Program-made: the position numbers and the translations under genes | In this document: one piece after another, positions 11,616-23,140 of the stretch | How the letters are laid out: each line of letters starts with the position of its first letter | How positions within the stretch are numbered: position 1 is the stretch's first letter | Notes under the pieces: generated by a model | What the model saw: the letters and a program-made list of their open reading frames with translations, nothing else | Databases searched by the model: none | What the model was told of the DNA's origin: nothing | NCBI RefSeq assembly: GCF_964340395.1 | Contig: NC_135553.1 | Location: 189,001 to 253,000 of the forward strand | DNA from: Glandiceps talaboti | Lineage: Eukaryota; Hemichordata; Enteropneusta; Spengelidae | Direction of reading: 5' to 3' | DNA length: 64,000 nucleotides

Positions 11616-12203
11616 ATGGACACGAAAAAACATGCCGACTGTATTTCAGGCGAAGCTGAAAGCCGCATGAGAGATAACATCGGCAAGCTGGCCAACAAGA
11701 TGGCAGATAAAGCTCGTTTTCATTCTGTTAGTCATCACATCAGTGCAGAGTGGTATGAACGTTTTGACAGGTGGATTATGTATTCTTCGTTTGTGCTCAG
11801 TGCAGCTGGCGCTGCCGGGGCCGGTAGCTTGCTTAGTGAGTGGTCAGAAACCGACTCGGGTGTCAAGAAAAAAGCGATTGCTGTGTCAGTGGGAGCCAAT
11901 CTACTCCAGTCAATGATAAGTGCCCTCAACGACAGCCAGTATGCTCCGAGGAAAGTTAGCCAAGAACACTACAAAGCGGGCGTTGAGATGAAGGATTTCC
12001 AGGGCAGACTTGACAAGTTTTGCAAAGTGACGATGAACGACGTGAGAATTGACGTTGACGAACTACAAAAGCAGTTCGAGAAGTTCCAAGAGGAAAAGAA
12101 GAAACTTGAGGGAAGTTTCATCAAGAGCGAAAACTGGACATTTAAACAGGTTCATCAAGAGATATCAGGAACGGATAGTAGGAGGGCTAAAAAAGAAGAA
12201 TGA
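11616..12203 (+). CDS. SLATT-like two-transmembrane protein, copy B (intronless)
   Basis: 195 codons in one exon. The first ATG of the frame is at 11,616; an upstream in-frame extension begins only with GTG and is not credible in an animal gene. It has the same architecture as copy A: two hydrophobic segments at about 53-75 and 87-104 and a basic/acidic coiled-coil tail. Residues 25-78, including the whole first membrane span, are identical in the two copies, while the N-terminus and the tail hold most differences. An internal ATG-rich, alanine/glycine-rich TM1 and the conserved post-TM2 helix resemble SLATT domains. The gene converges tail-to-tail with the phosphomannomutase gene. Lack of introns beside intron-rich neighbours fits retroposition or acquisition from a microbe or virus; neither is proven. 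Function unknown; a membrane-permeabilising immune effector is a possibility by analogy only. Confidence 0.75.
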   Translation: MDTKKHADCISGEAESRMRDNIGKLANKMADKARFHSVSHHISAEWYERFDRWIMYSSFVLSAAGAAGAGSLLSEWSETDSGVKKKAIAVSVGANLLQSMISALNDSQYAPRKVSQEHYKAGVEMKDFQGRLDKFCKVTMNDVRIDVDELQKQFEKFQEEKKKLEGSFIKSENWTFKQVHQEISGTDSRRAKKEE

Positions 12204-13410
12204 GCACTGCTGAACAATCGTAGTTATTCTCGCCGTAAATGCGTCGTTTTTATAGGTCTTTTATAACTATAAGATACCAATTTTTGTAAGAGTATAATCA
12301 CAGACCGAAATGTCCTATACTGTAATACTAAATAATTACATATATGTCTACATTCATTCATTTATATAAAATATAAAAAAGCAAAAGAAGGCTACAATTA
12401 TTGCAGCTAACCTGGCATTTAGATGATACTTCTACGCTCTGCTTCTACGGGTCAAACGACCTTTAGTTATGATTGACAGGTGCGTGATTTCGACCATAAA
12501 TTCGAACCTCGAAGTCAATTGTCGTTAACTTCTAGTAGTTTGATATCGATACAATCTGATTACATGTAACATCTGATGTGGTGAAAGCGACTAGATGTCT
12601 TTATTTACCTCTTTTTCCATCGTTTTGTGTCATTTGTTTTACTCCGTGTGAGCGAAGGGAAGGATACAAACTGCACACAATAAACATATAAGGTATACCC
12701 TGTGAGAAGTGTATACCATATTTATGTTAAATATTATATGTTGGAGAAATATGAGGTACCATCTACACCGGCATGCAGAACCACTTATCACTGATAAGGA
12801 ATAAAAACAAAACAGATCCAATACCAAACTATTCAACTCAGTCAACCACTCCCTAAATACAAAAGTGTATATTTCTGAAATTGTCAATGTTTAAACTACA
12901 TCTTATTGAAAACTTAAGCCGCCTAGTGTAATTTATTAAGAATTGTGCCAATTTATTAAATGAGTTATACATACATTGTTAAATTGTGTTTGTGTTCAAT
13001 ATTTCCTCACACTGGTTCATTTACCAATTATGAATTACCTATCTTTTGAGACATTGACCTTTAACCTTGATAATGGCCCCTCTTCAAAAATGTAGACTCA
13101 GTCCAAATGGCAAAGTATGAGTAATTCTCAGTACCTGAAATAGAATATTACTGCCAAGGCACATCATAAAATTAATGAATATTCAATTTCATGGTCGACA
13201 CCATAACTTATGCTCCATATGCATTATGCATATATAAGAATAAGTTGACCTTGTTCTATTTTGACCCTCTAGCATAAGGTAAAAAGCTATTGCAGGCACT
13301 GAGAATTGTAACACATTTTCACTTCACTGATATCAAAGAGTTATGATTACTTATATTTTGATTTCATTTGGAATGTTTCAATGTTCTATCACAGACAAGT
13401 AAGAAGAGTA

Positions 13411-13490
13411 GTGACATTTTGCCCTCACCGGCCTCCTGTAGGGGTTGGTCGATGTGTGAGGGCGCCTCGTCATGGCGTACCTTACAGACT
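13411..13490 (+). repeat. Structured repeat with hairpin, copy 2
   Basis: Same element as at 2,141-2,222: GCCCTCAC (13,421) pairs with GTGAGGGC (13,456-13,463), followed by CTCGTCATGGCGTACC and TTACAGACT. It is followed here by about 35 bases absent from copy A. Confidence 0.5.
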
Positions 13491-15788
13491 TTACATACCC
13501 ATACTGTGTAATATCACAGATAACGTGACACAAGGTATCGAGTATGATTGTGATGTTGGTATGCATCGTACATATTTAGATTTTATCACATGTATTGACA
13601 TCACTAGGGTGATGTATTTTTTCCTTTTGATGCAGATACATGAGAGCTCTATCACAGAGTGATAGCCCATGCCTTGACTAGACCAGCAAAGAAATAAGTT
13701 GCCTAATTGATTAGAAAATATCTGTCAAAAGTTATAGTTACTGTGATTTCATCCCTTCACACACACACACACACACACACCTGTATTCCATCAACTTTGA
13801 ATAATAAAGATAGTCATGTTTGTCAACATTAAAAATCATTTTCTGTGGAATATTCTGCATATATGTACATATTTACCACTTTTAATGTTATTCATATCCA
13901 CACTGTTCATGTTTTAACCGAGCTACGTATAACCAAACCGAATTCCATTGACTTATGGCAATAAAGATAATAATAATAATAATAATAAGATGTATTTAAT
14001 ATATTTCCATCAAGATATTACTCTACCATCCATTTACTACATTCTTTGTTAAGGGTACATAGACACTAGTAGCTGTCACAATTTTTCCACTCTGGTGAAA
14101 CCTGTTAGGGGAAGTAAGTTTGTCTACTGTTGAAGTCAGGCACCTGGTAGTTTTATGATGAAAATAACATCTTTGAGGACAAATGTAACATCTTTTACAA
14201 ATTTGTGGATCAACAAATAATTAGATACATAGAAGTAATCAAATACAAGGTGAAATCAACAGAAAACAAACTGTAATTCTTGGTACCTGCAATAGCATTT
14301 TACTACATACTGTACTGTATAGGCTTAAAATAGAACAAGATTGACTTATTGTCATGTGTATCTATATAGTGATGTATATGTATCACAAGAAGTGGAAGTC
14401 ATGGTGTCAACCAAGAAATATGATGATCATTATTTTTTAGATGCACCTAGGTGGTCAAATGATAGTTATTTTTGGATGCACCTAGATGGTCAAATGGTTG
14501 TTATTTTATATACATGATATAGGTGGCAAAATTCTATTTCAGGTACCAAGATTGTACGGTATAGGAAAATATTTCAGTAGTCTGTCGCCTTAAAAATCAT
14601 AAATACACTTATGGTTTTTTTTATGTATATAATACTTTTAATTACAACTTTTTGAAAGTAGCCTCATTTCAGTTACATATTAAATTATGATTTTCAGTTT
14701 AAATTACATTTCTACAGGAATGTGAAGGTAGAAAATTAACCTGATTTCAATGACCAAAATTTGAATGATAAAATCCGACATGACAGTAGGAAGTACATAT
14801 CACCACAAGTGCAGTATGGCCACATTTCTGATATAACATTGATATCTACACACAAGAGAAGGGTGTTCAGTTGAAACTGCTGTAATTCTGAAGATAATGT
14901 CATATTGACAATGGTGTTTTGTTAGATATTGATCAAATTAATGTCAGGTTGGTTGGTACCATAAATGGATAAAATCTACACCTGTATACATGTAGCAATA
15001 ACTGGCATGTTATTCAATTGGACATCAAACAGAGGGTAGGTTCATAGGTCCACAACATGATGTTTCTTTTAGAATGGAGATCATCTCTAAAACCCCTAAA
15101 GTGAGATTTACTTTCCAGGTACATTGTACATTTTGTACTTCACAAGTAATTCAAGTTATACATTATAAAGCTAGTTTCCATACATATGTTTTTCTATTAC
15201 AGTAATGACTCATTTTCTAAAAAATTAAATTACATTGTGCTACATGGCAACTGACTTTCAACAAAGACAGAGCACATTCATACATTTCAATATAATATGA
15301 CAGCACTGTATTGCAAACTCCTCTTTTGACTGTTATAATACTGAAAAGTGCCATTCACCTACATGTACATTTGAAATATTGCACTTTCATTAAACAATGA
15401 CAAAAAGGCACTTCAATATTTATCAAAAAGTGTTTCATCCACGATACTTTCAGTTTTTTTATTACATAATTGATATTCGATGTGGATATTAAGAATTTAG
15501 TTCGCAACAATAGTATGCTTGGTTCCTAGTAAACAGATGAAGAAAAGAAAAGGGAAAGATTCACTACTGCGACCCTACAAATGGTTTAAGACTGACTTGC
15601 GGTTTAATTTATTGCCATAATAAAGATTACCCCAAAATTAGTAAAGGCCACTGAAACCCTTTACCCCCAATTTCCAGCTTTTGATATATTAAGACTCCAT
15701 AAAACGTTACAATTATAAGTATTTTAAGATTGATTGAAAGACTCTGATAATATAACTAAAAGGAATTCTGTCAACTTTTGATAAGATT

Positions 15789-18700
15789 TTAGAAAAACAA
15801 TTCCTGGAGCTGTTTCCTAGTATCATCAGGTGATGTGACTGTATGGCCTATGATCCTTGGATCAGCAAAGATCTCATGATCATTACCTCCCTGAAATGTA
15901 ACAAAAGGAACAACACGTAAATAAACAACTTTCACATCTTACAGTTATACTGTGTGGAGTACCTAATTTTGTAAGAATTCAATATAAACCACTGTCTCAG
16001 AAAGAAAATTCTTAACTTTTGTTCTTACTACAGTTCTTTTCCCTAAAGCGAGTCAGAACTATCAAGATCAGTGAGCCTGATCACAAGGTTTCATGTTGAG
16101 ATAGACACCATAATAAAGATAACAGACAAACATCACTTACAAGTGTGGGCTCTGTATTTAGTTAATGATATAAACAGTAACAGCATGCATACTATTTTAA
16201 TTTTAACAGATTCTACCAACGTTCACTGCCTGCTGACCATGGATTTTGTTTGAACTTCAAAAGATTATACCTTGTGTAGTAGTGAAAAGGAATCATGATG
16301 AGATATGAATAACCAAAAAAGAAATTATAATATAAATGAAAATTTATCACAGGACTACTACTAGACATCTGATAATATTCGCAAACCCACCAGACCTGAT
16401 AAACCCTTGCTTTTGATCTTGTCATGAAAGTGATACCCGTATTTCCACAAGTGTCTGTTTTGTCTTACCTTCATTGTTTTATCTCCAAAAAAGTGTGTAA
16501 CTTTGAAGCCTTCATCTTTCAAATGATTCAGAGAATATGTCTTGTCCCAACCTTTTGGGAAAGCATCAATACTAATTTGCCCACCTATAGGCAAAAACAG
16601 AAAGAACCATTATTCCAAGTAAAGCCACCCCTGCAGACATCTACATATAGATGATCTCATTGATGTACATGATCTAGATACAACATCTACGTCAAATGTA
16701 TTTCTCTTAACATGTTAAAAGATATCTATTACACAAATCATACAAAGATTTTTTATTAAATTTCATACATACTGAATGAGATACATACATTTTAGCTATG
16801 ACACAATCAAATCATTGTGGTTTCTAAAAGTTAATATCATGAATAGAAACTCACCTATGGAAAACACAAGGCCATATTCTGAAAATTCCTTTCTCAAAGC
16901 CTCAACAAACTTCTCTCTGATTTTCTCTTTCTGAAATAAACAGAAATAATCAAACTGAGCTCAAACTGTACAACTGAGGTATTTGTATTTGTATTATTAC
17001 ATGAGTACTAAGAACCACTACAGTATTGATTTCGTGTTTATTTCTATCTGGACATTCACATAGTTTACAAAAAGTTGGGCGTTTGAAATATTCTATGACA
17101 ATGCATGCTGACAGAGGTTACTAAAGTGCTACGGAAATGTCAGTAATTGCACAATGTTACACAAGCCCAATAAACAAACTTTGTTCATTCAGGGGGAAGC
17201 GATCTGGCATCAATATGATTGGTGAACTTCATTTCACACTTCTGACCAAATTTAGAAAACTTTAATCTAATGTGATATATACAGTACTGGGTTTCTGCTA
17301 ATATTTTAATGTGTTTAGTAATTAGTATGTTTTCAAATTGCATCGATTGTAGTGGTATGATCACTACAATTTTAATCATGGTGACATCATATATAAATGT
17401 GTCAATGTTGCACTTGTGAATGTTTGTTTAGGTGAAGGGGGAGAGGTTTTTGGCCTGAAGAAGGAAGTTTGTTTGTTGAGCTTGTATGGCATTGTGCAAT
17501 TGTCCCTAAATAAATAAATACTTCGTACTAAACTTGGAGTGTCTGTCAGTGTAAATGCTAAGGGTGATACAATGCTTTTCAATGAATAACTACAGGAAAG
17601 AGATTTGGTTAAGAAATGTTTAATCTAAATTAAAATACCTGATCTAATTCATTAAACTGTATTCTTTCCTCTTGTGAACAACTTCTACCAACAGGACACA
17701 GATTGATAAGACCGCTACGAAATTCAACAAAAGTTCCTCTGCAAAATCAATCAAACATTATCATGGTTTATATAGACCTATACAATGTACTTGGTGAGAG
17801 AATTGTATATAATGCACCTTCAAAACACAGATAGTTTGTTTTAATGGGACATAGCTGAGTTTATACATTTGGAGGGAAAATTTTGACGTATATCTAAAAG
17901 TTACTAGTAGTACACTATGTACTGAAACATATGTAACCATCACTTGCAACTGACTGAACTCAAACCTTTTATCAAAATATGCAAGCACACACACACTGAC
18001 GGATGGATGGGCACAAGGATGGAACCTAACGTGTAATTATCCTCTGGGCGGTGCCCATTGGGGACTAAAAAAAAAAAAATATTATTTAACAGTAAAACAT
18101 GAACGCCTACCTCTTAACTGGAAGTATCAACTCTGACATGTACTTTAAAGCAAAATTGATTAACTTTTGGACGACTTCTTCCCCTAGGTGGCGCTGTATA
18201 CTCTGAAATGAAAAGGGTTTATATTCTTGCTAGGCTGCACGATACACCATGTTAGGGTAACCAGGTTGACCTGCCCCTGATAGCTTGAATTTATAGTCAT
18301 TGAGTGGTAGTTGATAGGGTGTGGCCACCATGATATGATATATTTTACAGTCTACGTGGTTGCAAGAACAAATCTCAAACTAAGCCATAGTAATACATGT
18401 ATGACTGTAACAGCTGTCTTCATTGGATTAAAACCTGAATGTATGATTGTAACAGCTGTCTATTGGATTAGTAAACATGTATGTCCACAAAATATACACT
18501 ATATAAGATATCACAGGAATTCATCAATAAAGATCAGTATATTAAGAGTTATCTGATATGTTTCATTCAAATGTTACTAACATGTGTTACAACATTGTTA
18601 TACTGTATCTGATATGTCACATATTTTGTAAGACAGACATACAGACCAAAATTAATTTTTATGACAATATGAGCATGAGAACATTTTGTTTCAAAAAGAT

Positions 18701-19512
18701 AAAGATAAAACAATTGTTGGACATATTTTTTTCTTTCAAGCATTCTTTAATTTTTGAAGTGATATTTCTTTCAAATATAAAAGTATGAAAAGTTGTCTTT
18801 AAAATATGATTTAAACAAAAATAGCACCAACGGCATTGTAACACAACTGTAAACTTTGTGATATTCAAAAAAAAAAATGTTTCTCCACATGCCAATCCAT
18901 ATTTGTTACTCATGCAATATGTACCATTATTAACTTGCATTGGGTGTATAGTTTTGCTGCTAGGCATATTTGCAAACATTTTTGAAATTATACAGGCATT
19001 TGTCTGTTGCTATGGGCATGATCTTGATGCTAGGCATATTTGCATACTTTTTTGTATATTGTTTCATTTGCTTACCCATTCCTGTTGTTACTTTTGCAAT
19101 ATGCAACACCATTTGGTTGTTGCTATGGACGTCCCTACCGAATATCAAAATAATCTTTCCAGTGATTTTTGACTTGAAGTCACTCACAGATCATGCAGAT
19201 AGGCAGACAGACAAGATGTCTCAAACATGTTAATCTTGATGTCATTGACAAGTAGGTGAGAAATACCCCATAGTGCCATTGAAACCTAGGTGCCAATTAT
19301 CCCATAAAAGATTTCATGACATCAATAAAACTACAACTTGCACTCAAGCTTGAGATTGAAGCTCTAACCTTCTAAAAAATTGTATTTTTGATCCACAACG
19401 CACACCTCTGGTGCAATCATTTTGATTTGAACAATTTCCCAAATTGACACCAAAAGGAACATCCCACCAAATATCAAAATAATCAGCCAAGTGATTTTAG
19501 AGTTTAAGTTGT

Positions 19513-19558
<46 letters not shown>

Positions 19559-20204
19559 CATGCCATGCCATAAGCACTACTGAACCTTATCAGTTCAGTT
19601 GTGCAAAAAAACAACGCACACATACACAACAGACAGACAGTAATGGGCTGAAGGGCAGATCCCAATTTTCAATATCTCAATCTCAGTTAATGACTATTTC
19701 AAATGTTGATTTTTCTAAGATGTTTACCTGTTTTGCTATGAGTTCACCGGCCTTATAAGCTACCAAACCATTCTCTGAAAACACAAAGTCAAAGTCTTTC
19801 AGCATCCTTTCTGATCCTCCCATTTGTTCTGCAATTTTGACAAAGTCAGATCCTCCCACTAAGCCTACCACTACTTTCTCTTTCAGTTTCATCATGAAAT
19901 CATACATGTCATCAGTAATAATCTGTAACAAAAAAGAGAAAATTAGAACAACAACCCATAGATATATATTCAGGTAAAAGTATCAATCAGATTGAAATTT
20001 CACAAGAACACCAGATTTGGACCTGAAGAGAAAACTAACTTTAGCACACTGTTAAAGAAAAACAAAAATGTCAAACAACAGGCAAGCTGATGACCAATTT
20101 TACCAAACCTACACCATCTGTTAAGAAAATCAGTGCTATCCTACACCACTCTCTGAATGCGATAGACATTATGCTATTGCCAATGTTTAAACATGTACCC
20201 CTCC

Positions 20205-20293
<89 letters not shown>

Positions 20294-21167
20294 TATTACA
20301 TGCAAAAGACATACTGCCATAACAATTTTACATTGACAATAAATTGTGTGCACACGTACGTGGCATATTTGGGAGGAGGTTTCAGTTTTCCAGTTAATTA
20401 ATTCTTAATTCTTTTATTATTACTCAATTCACACTATCAGTGTGGTATGGTATCATAATTCAAAAATTTACAAAAACCTATAACTTCGTCCTCAGTTCTA
20501 ACAGTGAGGTCACAACAAACCAATCATTCACAGTTACTGAGTAATAAACAAGTCTTTGACTCCTGCAGTACAAAGTTCGTAAACAACCTCTTGGGCACAA
20601 CTCTGGCTTTGTAACATTGCATCATAGACCCTCCACGATCAACTTCGACAGCTCACTGCACCCTTCGATATTAGCATACAATTACTTATGACACAAACCA
20701 ATCAAAACGTAGGAAATCAGCCGAGCCCCCTTATGAATATGTAAATTATATCAGCTTCGAACTAAAACGATAAAGCCCAAAAATATAATGTCTTCAACCA
20801 AGATTTCGACTCACATACACATGATGCATGACAATGGAAAATCATTAATAACAACATAGTTTCAAGAATAAATATAGCGTTTACGACCAATAGTACCAAA
20901 GTTTATAGTTTCATTGAAACGACTCAATGAATGAGCGCCTGTGTGCTATGCACTGATATGTGCATTCACTACGTGGCTTACAGTTACACCCACTTCCGTA
21001 AACATGAGTCTTCTGGATTCGACCATTTCGGTTTGAATTCTGTCCACACAGTCACCATACTATCATCATCATAGCTGTAGTTAGTTTGACGTACTTACCT
21101 GTCTGGACGGCGTCAAAGTACCGTCGACATCAAAGAGACACAGCGTGCTGTTGTCGCGTTCAGCCAT
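15789..21167 (-). CDS. PMM2: Phosphomannomutase (PMM1/PMM2 family), complete
   Basis: Converts mannose-6-phosphate to mannose-1-phosphate in the cytosol, the step feeding GDP-mannose and N-glycosylation. Seven exons on the minus strand: 21167-21099, 19922-19728, 18202-18111, 17738-17639, 16930-16855, 16584-16469, 15890-15789. All introns are GT-AG, and phases join to 249 codons plus TAA (human PMM2 has 246). Seen: the HAD-family nucleophile motif DVDGT (residues 13-17) in exon 1, VGGSDF (about 45-50), [40 protein letters not shown] and the magnesium-site FGDKT (210-214) followed by GGNDHEIF. A Lys at 216 stands where human PMM2 has Pro. Vertebrate PMM1 and PMM2 arose by duplication within animals, so the symbol is only the nearest name. 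A candidate poly(A) signal (minus-strand AATAAA) is at 15,608-15,613. A second copy of the last exon lies at 4,450-4,551. Confidence 0.95.
18950..19615 (-). repeat. Dispersed repeat family, copy in PMM intron 2
   Basis: On the minus strand it begins with GCACAACTGAACTGATAAGG then TTCAGTAGTGCT (a hairpin), runs through (TG)n, and ends with units containing TATGCAAATATGCCTAGCA. The same order is found on the plus strand at 36,653-37,350 and 39,961-40,620 in SNX14 introns. No coding capacity seen. Confidence 0.65.
19513..19558. repeat. (CA)n microsatellite
   Basis: Nearly pure CA dinucleotide run inside PMM intron 2 and inside the dispersed repeat described there. Confidence 0.95.
20203..20290. 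repeat. (CT)n microsatellite
   Basis: Pure CT run of about 88 bases in PMM intron 1. It gives a long polypyrimidine tract on the plus strand and GA on the transcribed sense strand of PMM. Confidence 0.95.
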
Positions 21168-21230
21168 TTTCAAAGTGATATGACGCAGGGGATTGTGGGA
21201 GAAAACACCTGTACACACTGGATCACATGA
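21168..21230 (-). promoter_or_regulatory. Proximal promoter region of the phosphomannomutase gene
   Basis: Immediately upstream of the ATG (minus strand) are CCCACAATCCCC and TGCGTCAT, resembling a ZNF143-type ACTACAATTCCC element and an ATF/CRE half-site. No TATA box is seen. Motif-based inference only. Confidence 0.3.
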
Positions 21231-21428
21231 ATCACATGAATCATGATCGTGTGTACGTGTATGCATGTATACTAGTACAGTGTATAGTATATCTTGTGTC
21301 ACATATGTATCATGTGCATGGAATGAACTGCAAAAGAAGATGGACACTGATTTTGGACACATCGTTTCAAAAGAAATTAATTGCATCAGACTTTAATAGC
21401 TATGGAAATATACATACGTCTTCTCAGG

Positions 21429-21701
21429 GGGTGACACTATTTAAAACGAATGACAACCCGAATGGGGTGTCATTCAACTGTTTACATACTGGAAATGCTG
21501 TCATTCCAGTTCCAAAGCATTGAAAATGCTGTCATTCCACTTATTTTATTGAGTGGCGGCTGTCATTCCACTCGTTTTACAGTGAAGAGGGTGTCCTTCA
21601 ACTAACTGAACGCAGAAAAGGGTGTCATTCCACTGTTTGATACAGGAAATGCTGTCATTCGTTTTCCGTTATTCGGGTTGTCATTCGTTTTAGGGTCACC
21701 C
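21429..21701. mobile_element. Small TIR element (MITE-like) with internal repeats
   Basis: The left end GGGTGACACT...AAACGAATGACAACCCGAAT is matched inverted by the right end ATTCGGGTTGTCATTCGTTT...GGGTCACCC, about 30 paired bases. Inside, TGTCATTC(C/A)A recurs about seven times. 273 bases, no coding capacity. A possible TTCTC flank duplication is not exact. Confidence 0.7.
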
Positions 21702-22319
21702 TTCTCCGGGGCGGGGTCTTCTCCCCTACATGTAGAAACCCGGGCCGTAGCGTATATTTCCAGAGCTACATTAGACTTTCATCCCCCGGGCCCCATAGTA
21801 TCAAACCAATCCGTTTCCCTGTTATCCTACGGAGGTCCCTATATCACTGTATCAGTGATAGAGGGACTAGGCGGACTGTGATGGAAATTATAATTCCCTG
21901 ACCTAATAAACTGACATAAAAGCTGGCCAATGGCATATTTCGAGCATTGTCATGTTTGACTGTGAGCATGAAGGAATAGAACGTAGAAGTGAAAAGATCG
22001 AAGTTGTAAGTCTTCAAAACAGAAAACGAAGCTTTGAAGCAAGTGTCGAATTGCGGTGGCGAAACAAGTTTTTCTTATATATAACCAAAAAATGTATATC
22101 GTTAACTTTGCACATCATGTCACACAATAAAAAGGGATAAGTTTCTTTTACATGAATTTATACCAATGTACTTTTAAAACTAGCTCATCTTCTATCCATA
22201 CATTATTCGACAACAAACACTTACTTGTCTGTGGTATTCATGAGTTTATTGTGTAGTACACTATTATATAACAAAGAATAGGAAAAGGGGGTGGGGGTAG
22301 GTAGGAGCATAGAGCAGGC

Positions 22320-22320
<1 letters not shown>
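21702..22320. other. Intergenic, no gene recognised
   Basis: GC-richer patch near 21,705-21,850 (CCGGGGCGGGG, CCCCCGGGCCCC), otherwise AT-rich. Short frames without motifs. Confidence 0.5.

Positions 22321-22389
<69 letters not shown>
22321..22389. repeat. (TG)n microsatellite
   Basis: Pure TG run of about 69 bases. Confidence 0.95.
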
Positions 22390-22392
<3 letters not shown>

Positions 22393-22766
22393 GTGTAAAG
22401 TTTGTAATATGTTGTAGAAAATGATGAAGAAAAAACACCATACGTATGAAGCACAATTACCATGAAAATTTGGCTAGTATTCACGATTTATCCATCTCAC
22501 TAATATTGTTTATCCCCGGGATCACCTTTCAATGAAATCACAGAACTGTTACTAAGGGAGCCATCATTATTTTTGACCTGGGGGTCAGAGGAATTGTTTT
22601 GAAAATCCAGAAAATTTGAGTACCCCCCCCCCCCCGCATGGCTTGAATTTTTTGAGTACCCTCCCGACATGTGATTTTTTAGTAAACCACCCCTTCCATT
22701 TTACAGTCATACTGTTGATGGCATTCTACAAACATTACACAAATTGAGGTTGAGTGTTGCATTGAG

Positions 22767-22869
22767 ATACAAACACATACATACATACATACATAGTATA
22801 CATACATACATACATACATACATACATACATACATACATACATACATACATACATACATACATACATAC
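22767..22869. repeat. (ACAT)n microsatellite
   Basis: Tetranucleotide ACAT run with one interruption (TAGT near 22,795). Confidence 0.95.
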
Positions 22870-23025
22870 ACACTTTTTATTTTTAAATTGAATTTCTTCG
22901 TAACATCATGGATGTGATGGATGTAGCTTATTTCAAAATGAAGAGGTATCAATGAATGAACCCTATTCCCAAAGTAGCTAGTAAAATTGGAAATTAGGCG
23001 GTATAAATTGAACCGAAGTTTGAGG

Positions 23026-23130
23026 GAGCCAAGTGGGGTGGGTACGGGAAATTTTTGAAATTCAAGAACTAAAAAAATGTTTTTCTGGTGCTATTTTAAC
23101 ATGTCAAGGTAGTAATAATACTTCATGAAA
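23026..23130. repeat. Left flanking repeat of the 2.3-kb element
   Basis: Shares GGGAGC, GGGTA(C/G)..GG, TTTTTGAAATTCAAG(A/G)AC and TTTTAACATGTCAAGGTA in the same order and orientation with 25,511-25,650 on the other side of the element. Confidence 0.6.
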
Positions 23131-23140
23131 TTTAATCAAA

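Larger units (their letters stand above)
11609..16352. repeat. Segmental duplication, copy B
   Basis: Counterpart of 1-4,993. It includes SLATT copy B, about 3.6 kb of noncoding sequence (12,204-15,788) and the last PMM exon with part of intron 6. Differences from copy A are scattered single bases, microsatellite length (for example (CA)n near 13,758) and a 38-base piece near 14,080. Because copy B continues into the PMM gene body and copy A does not, copy B is likely the original location. Confidence 0.9.
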
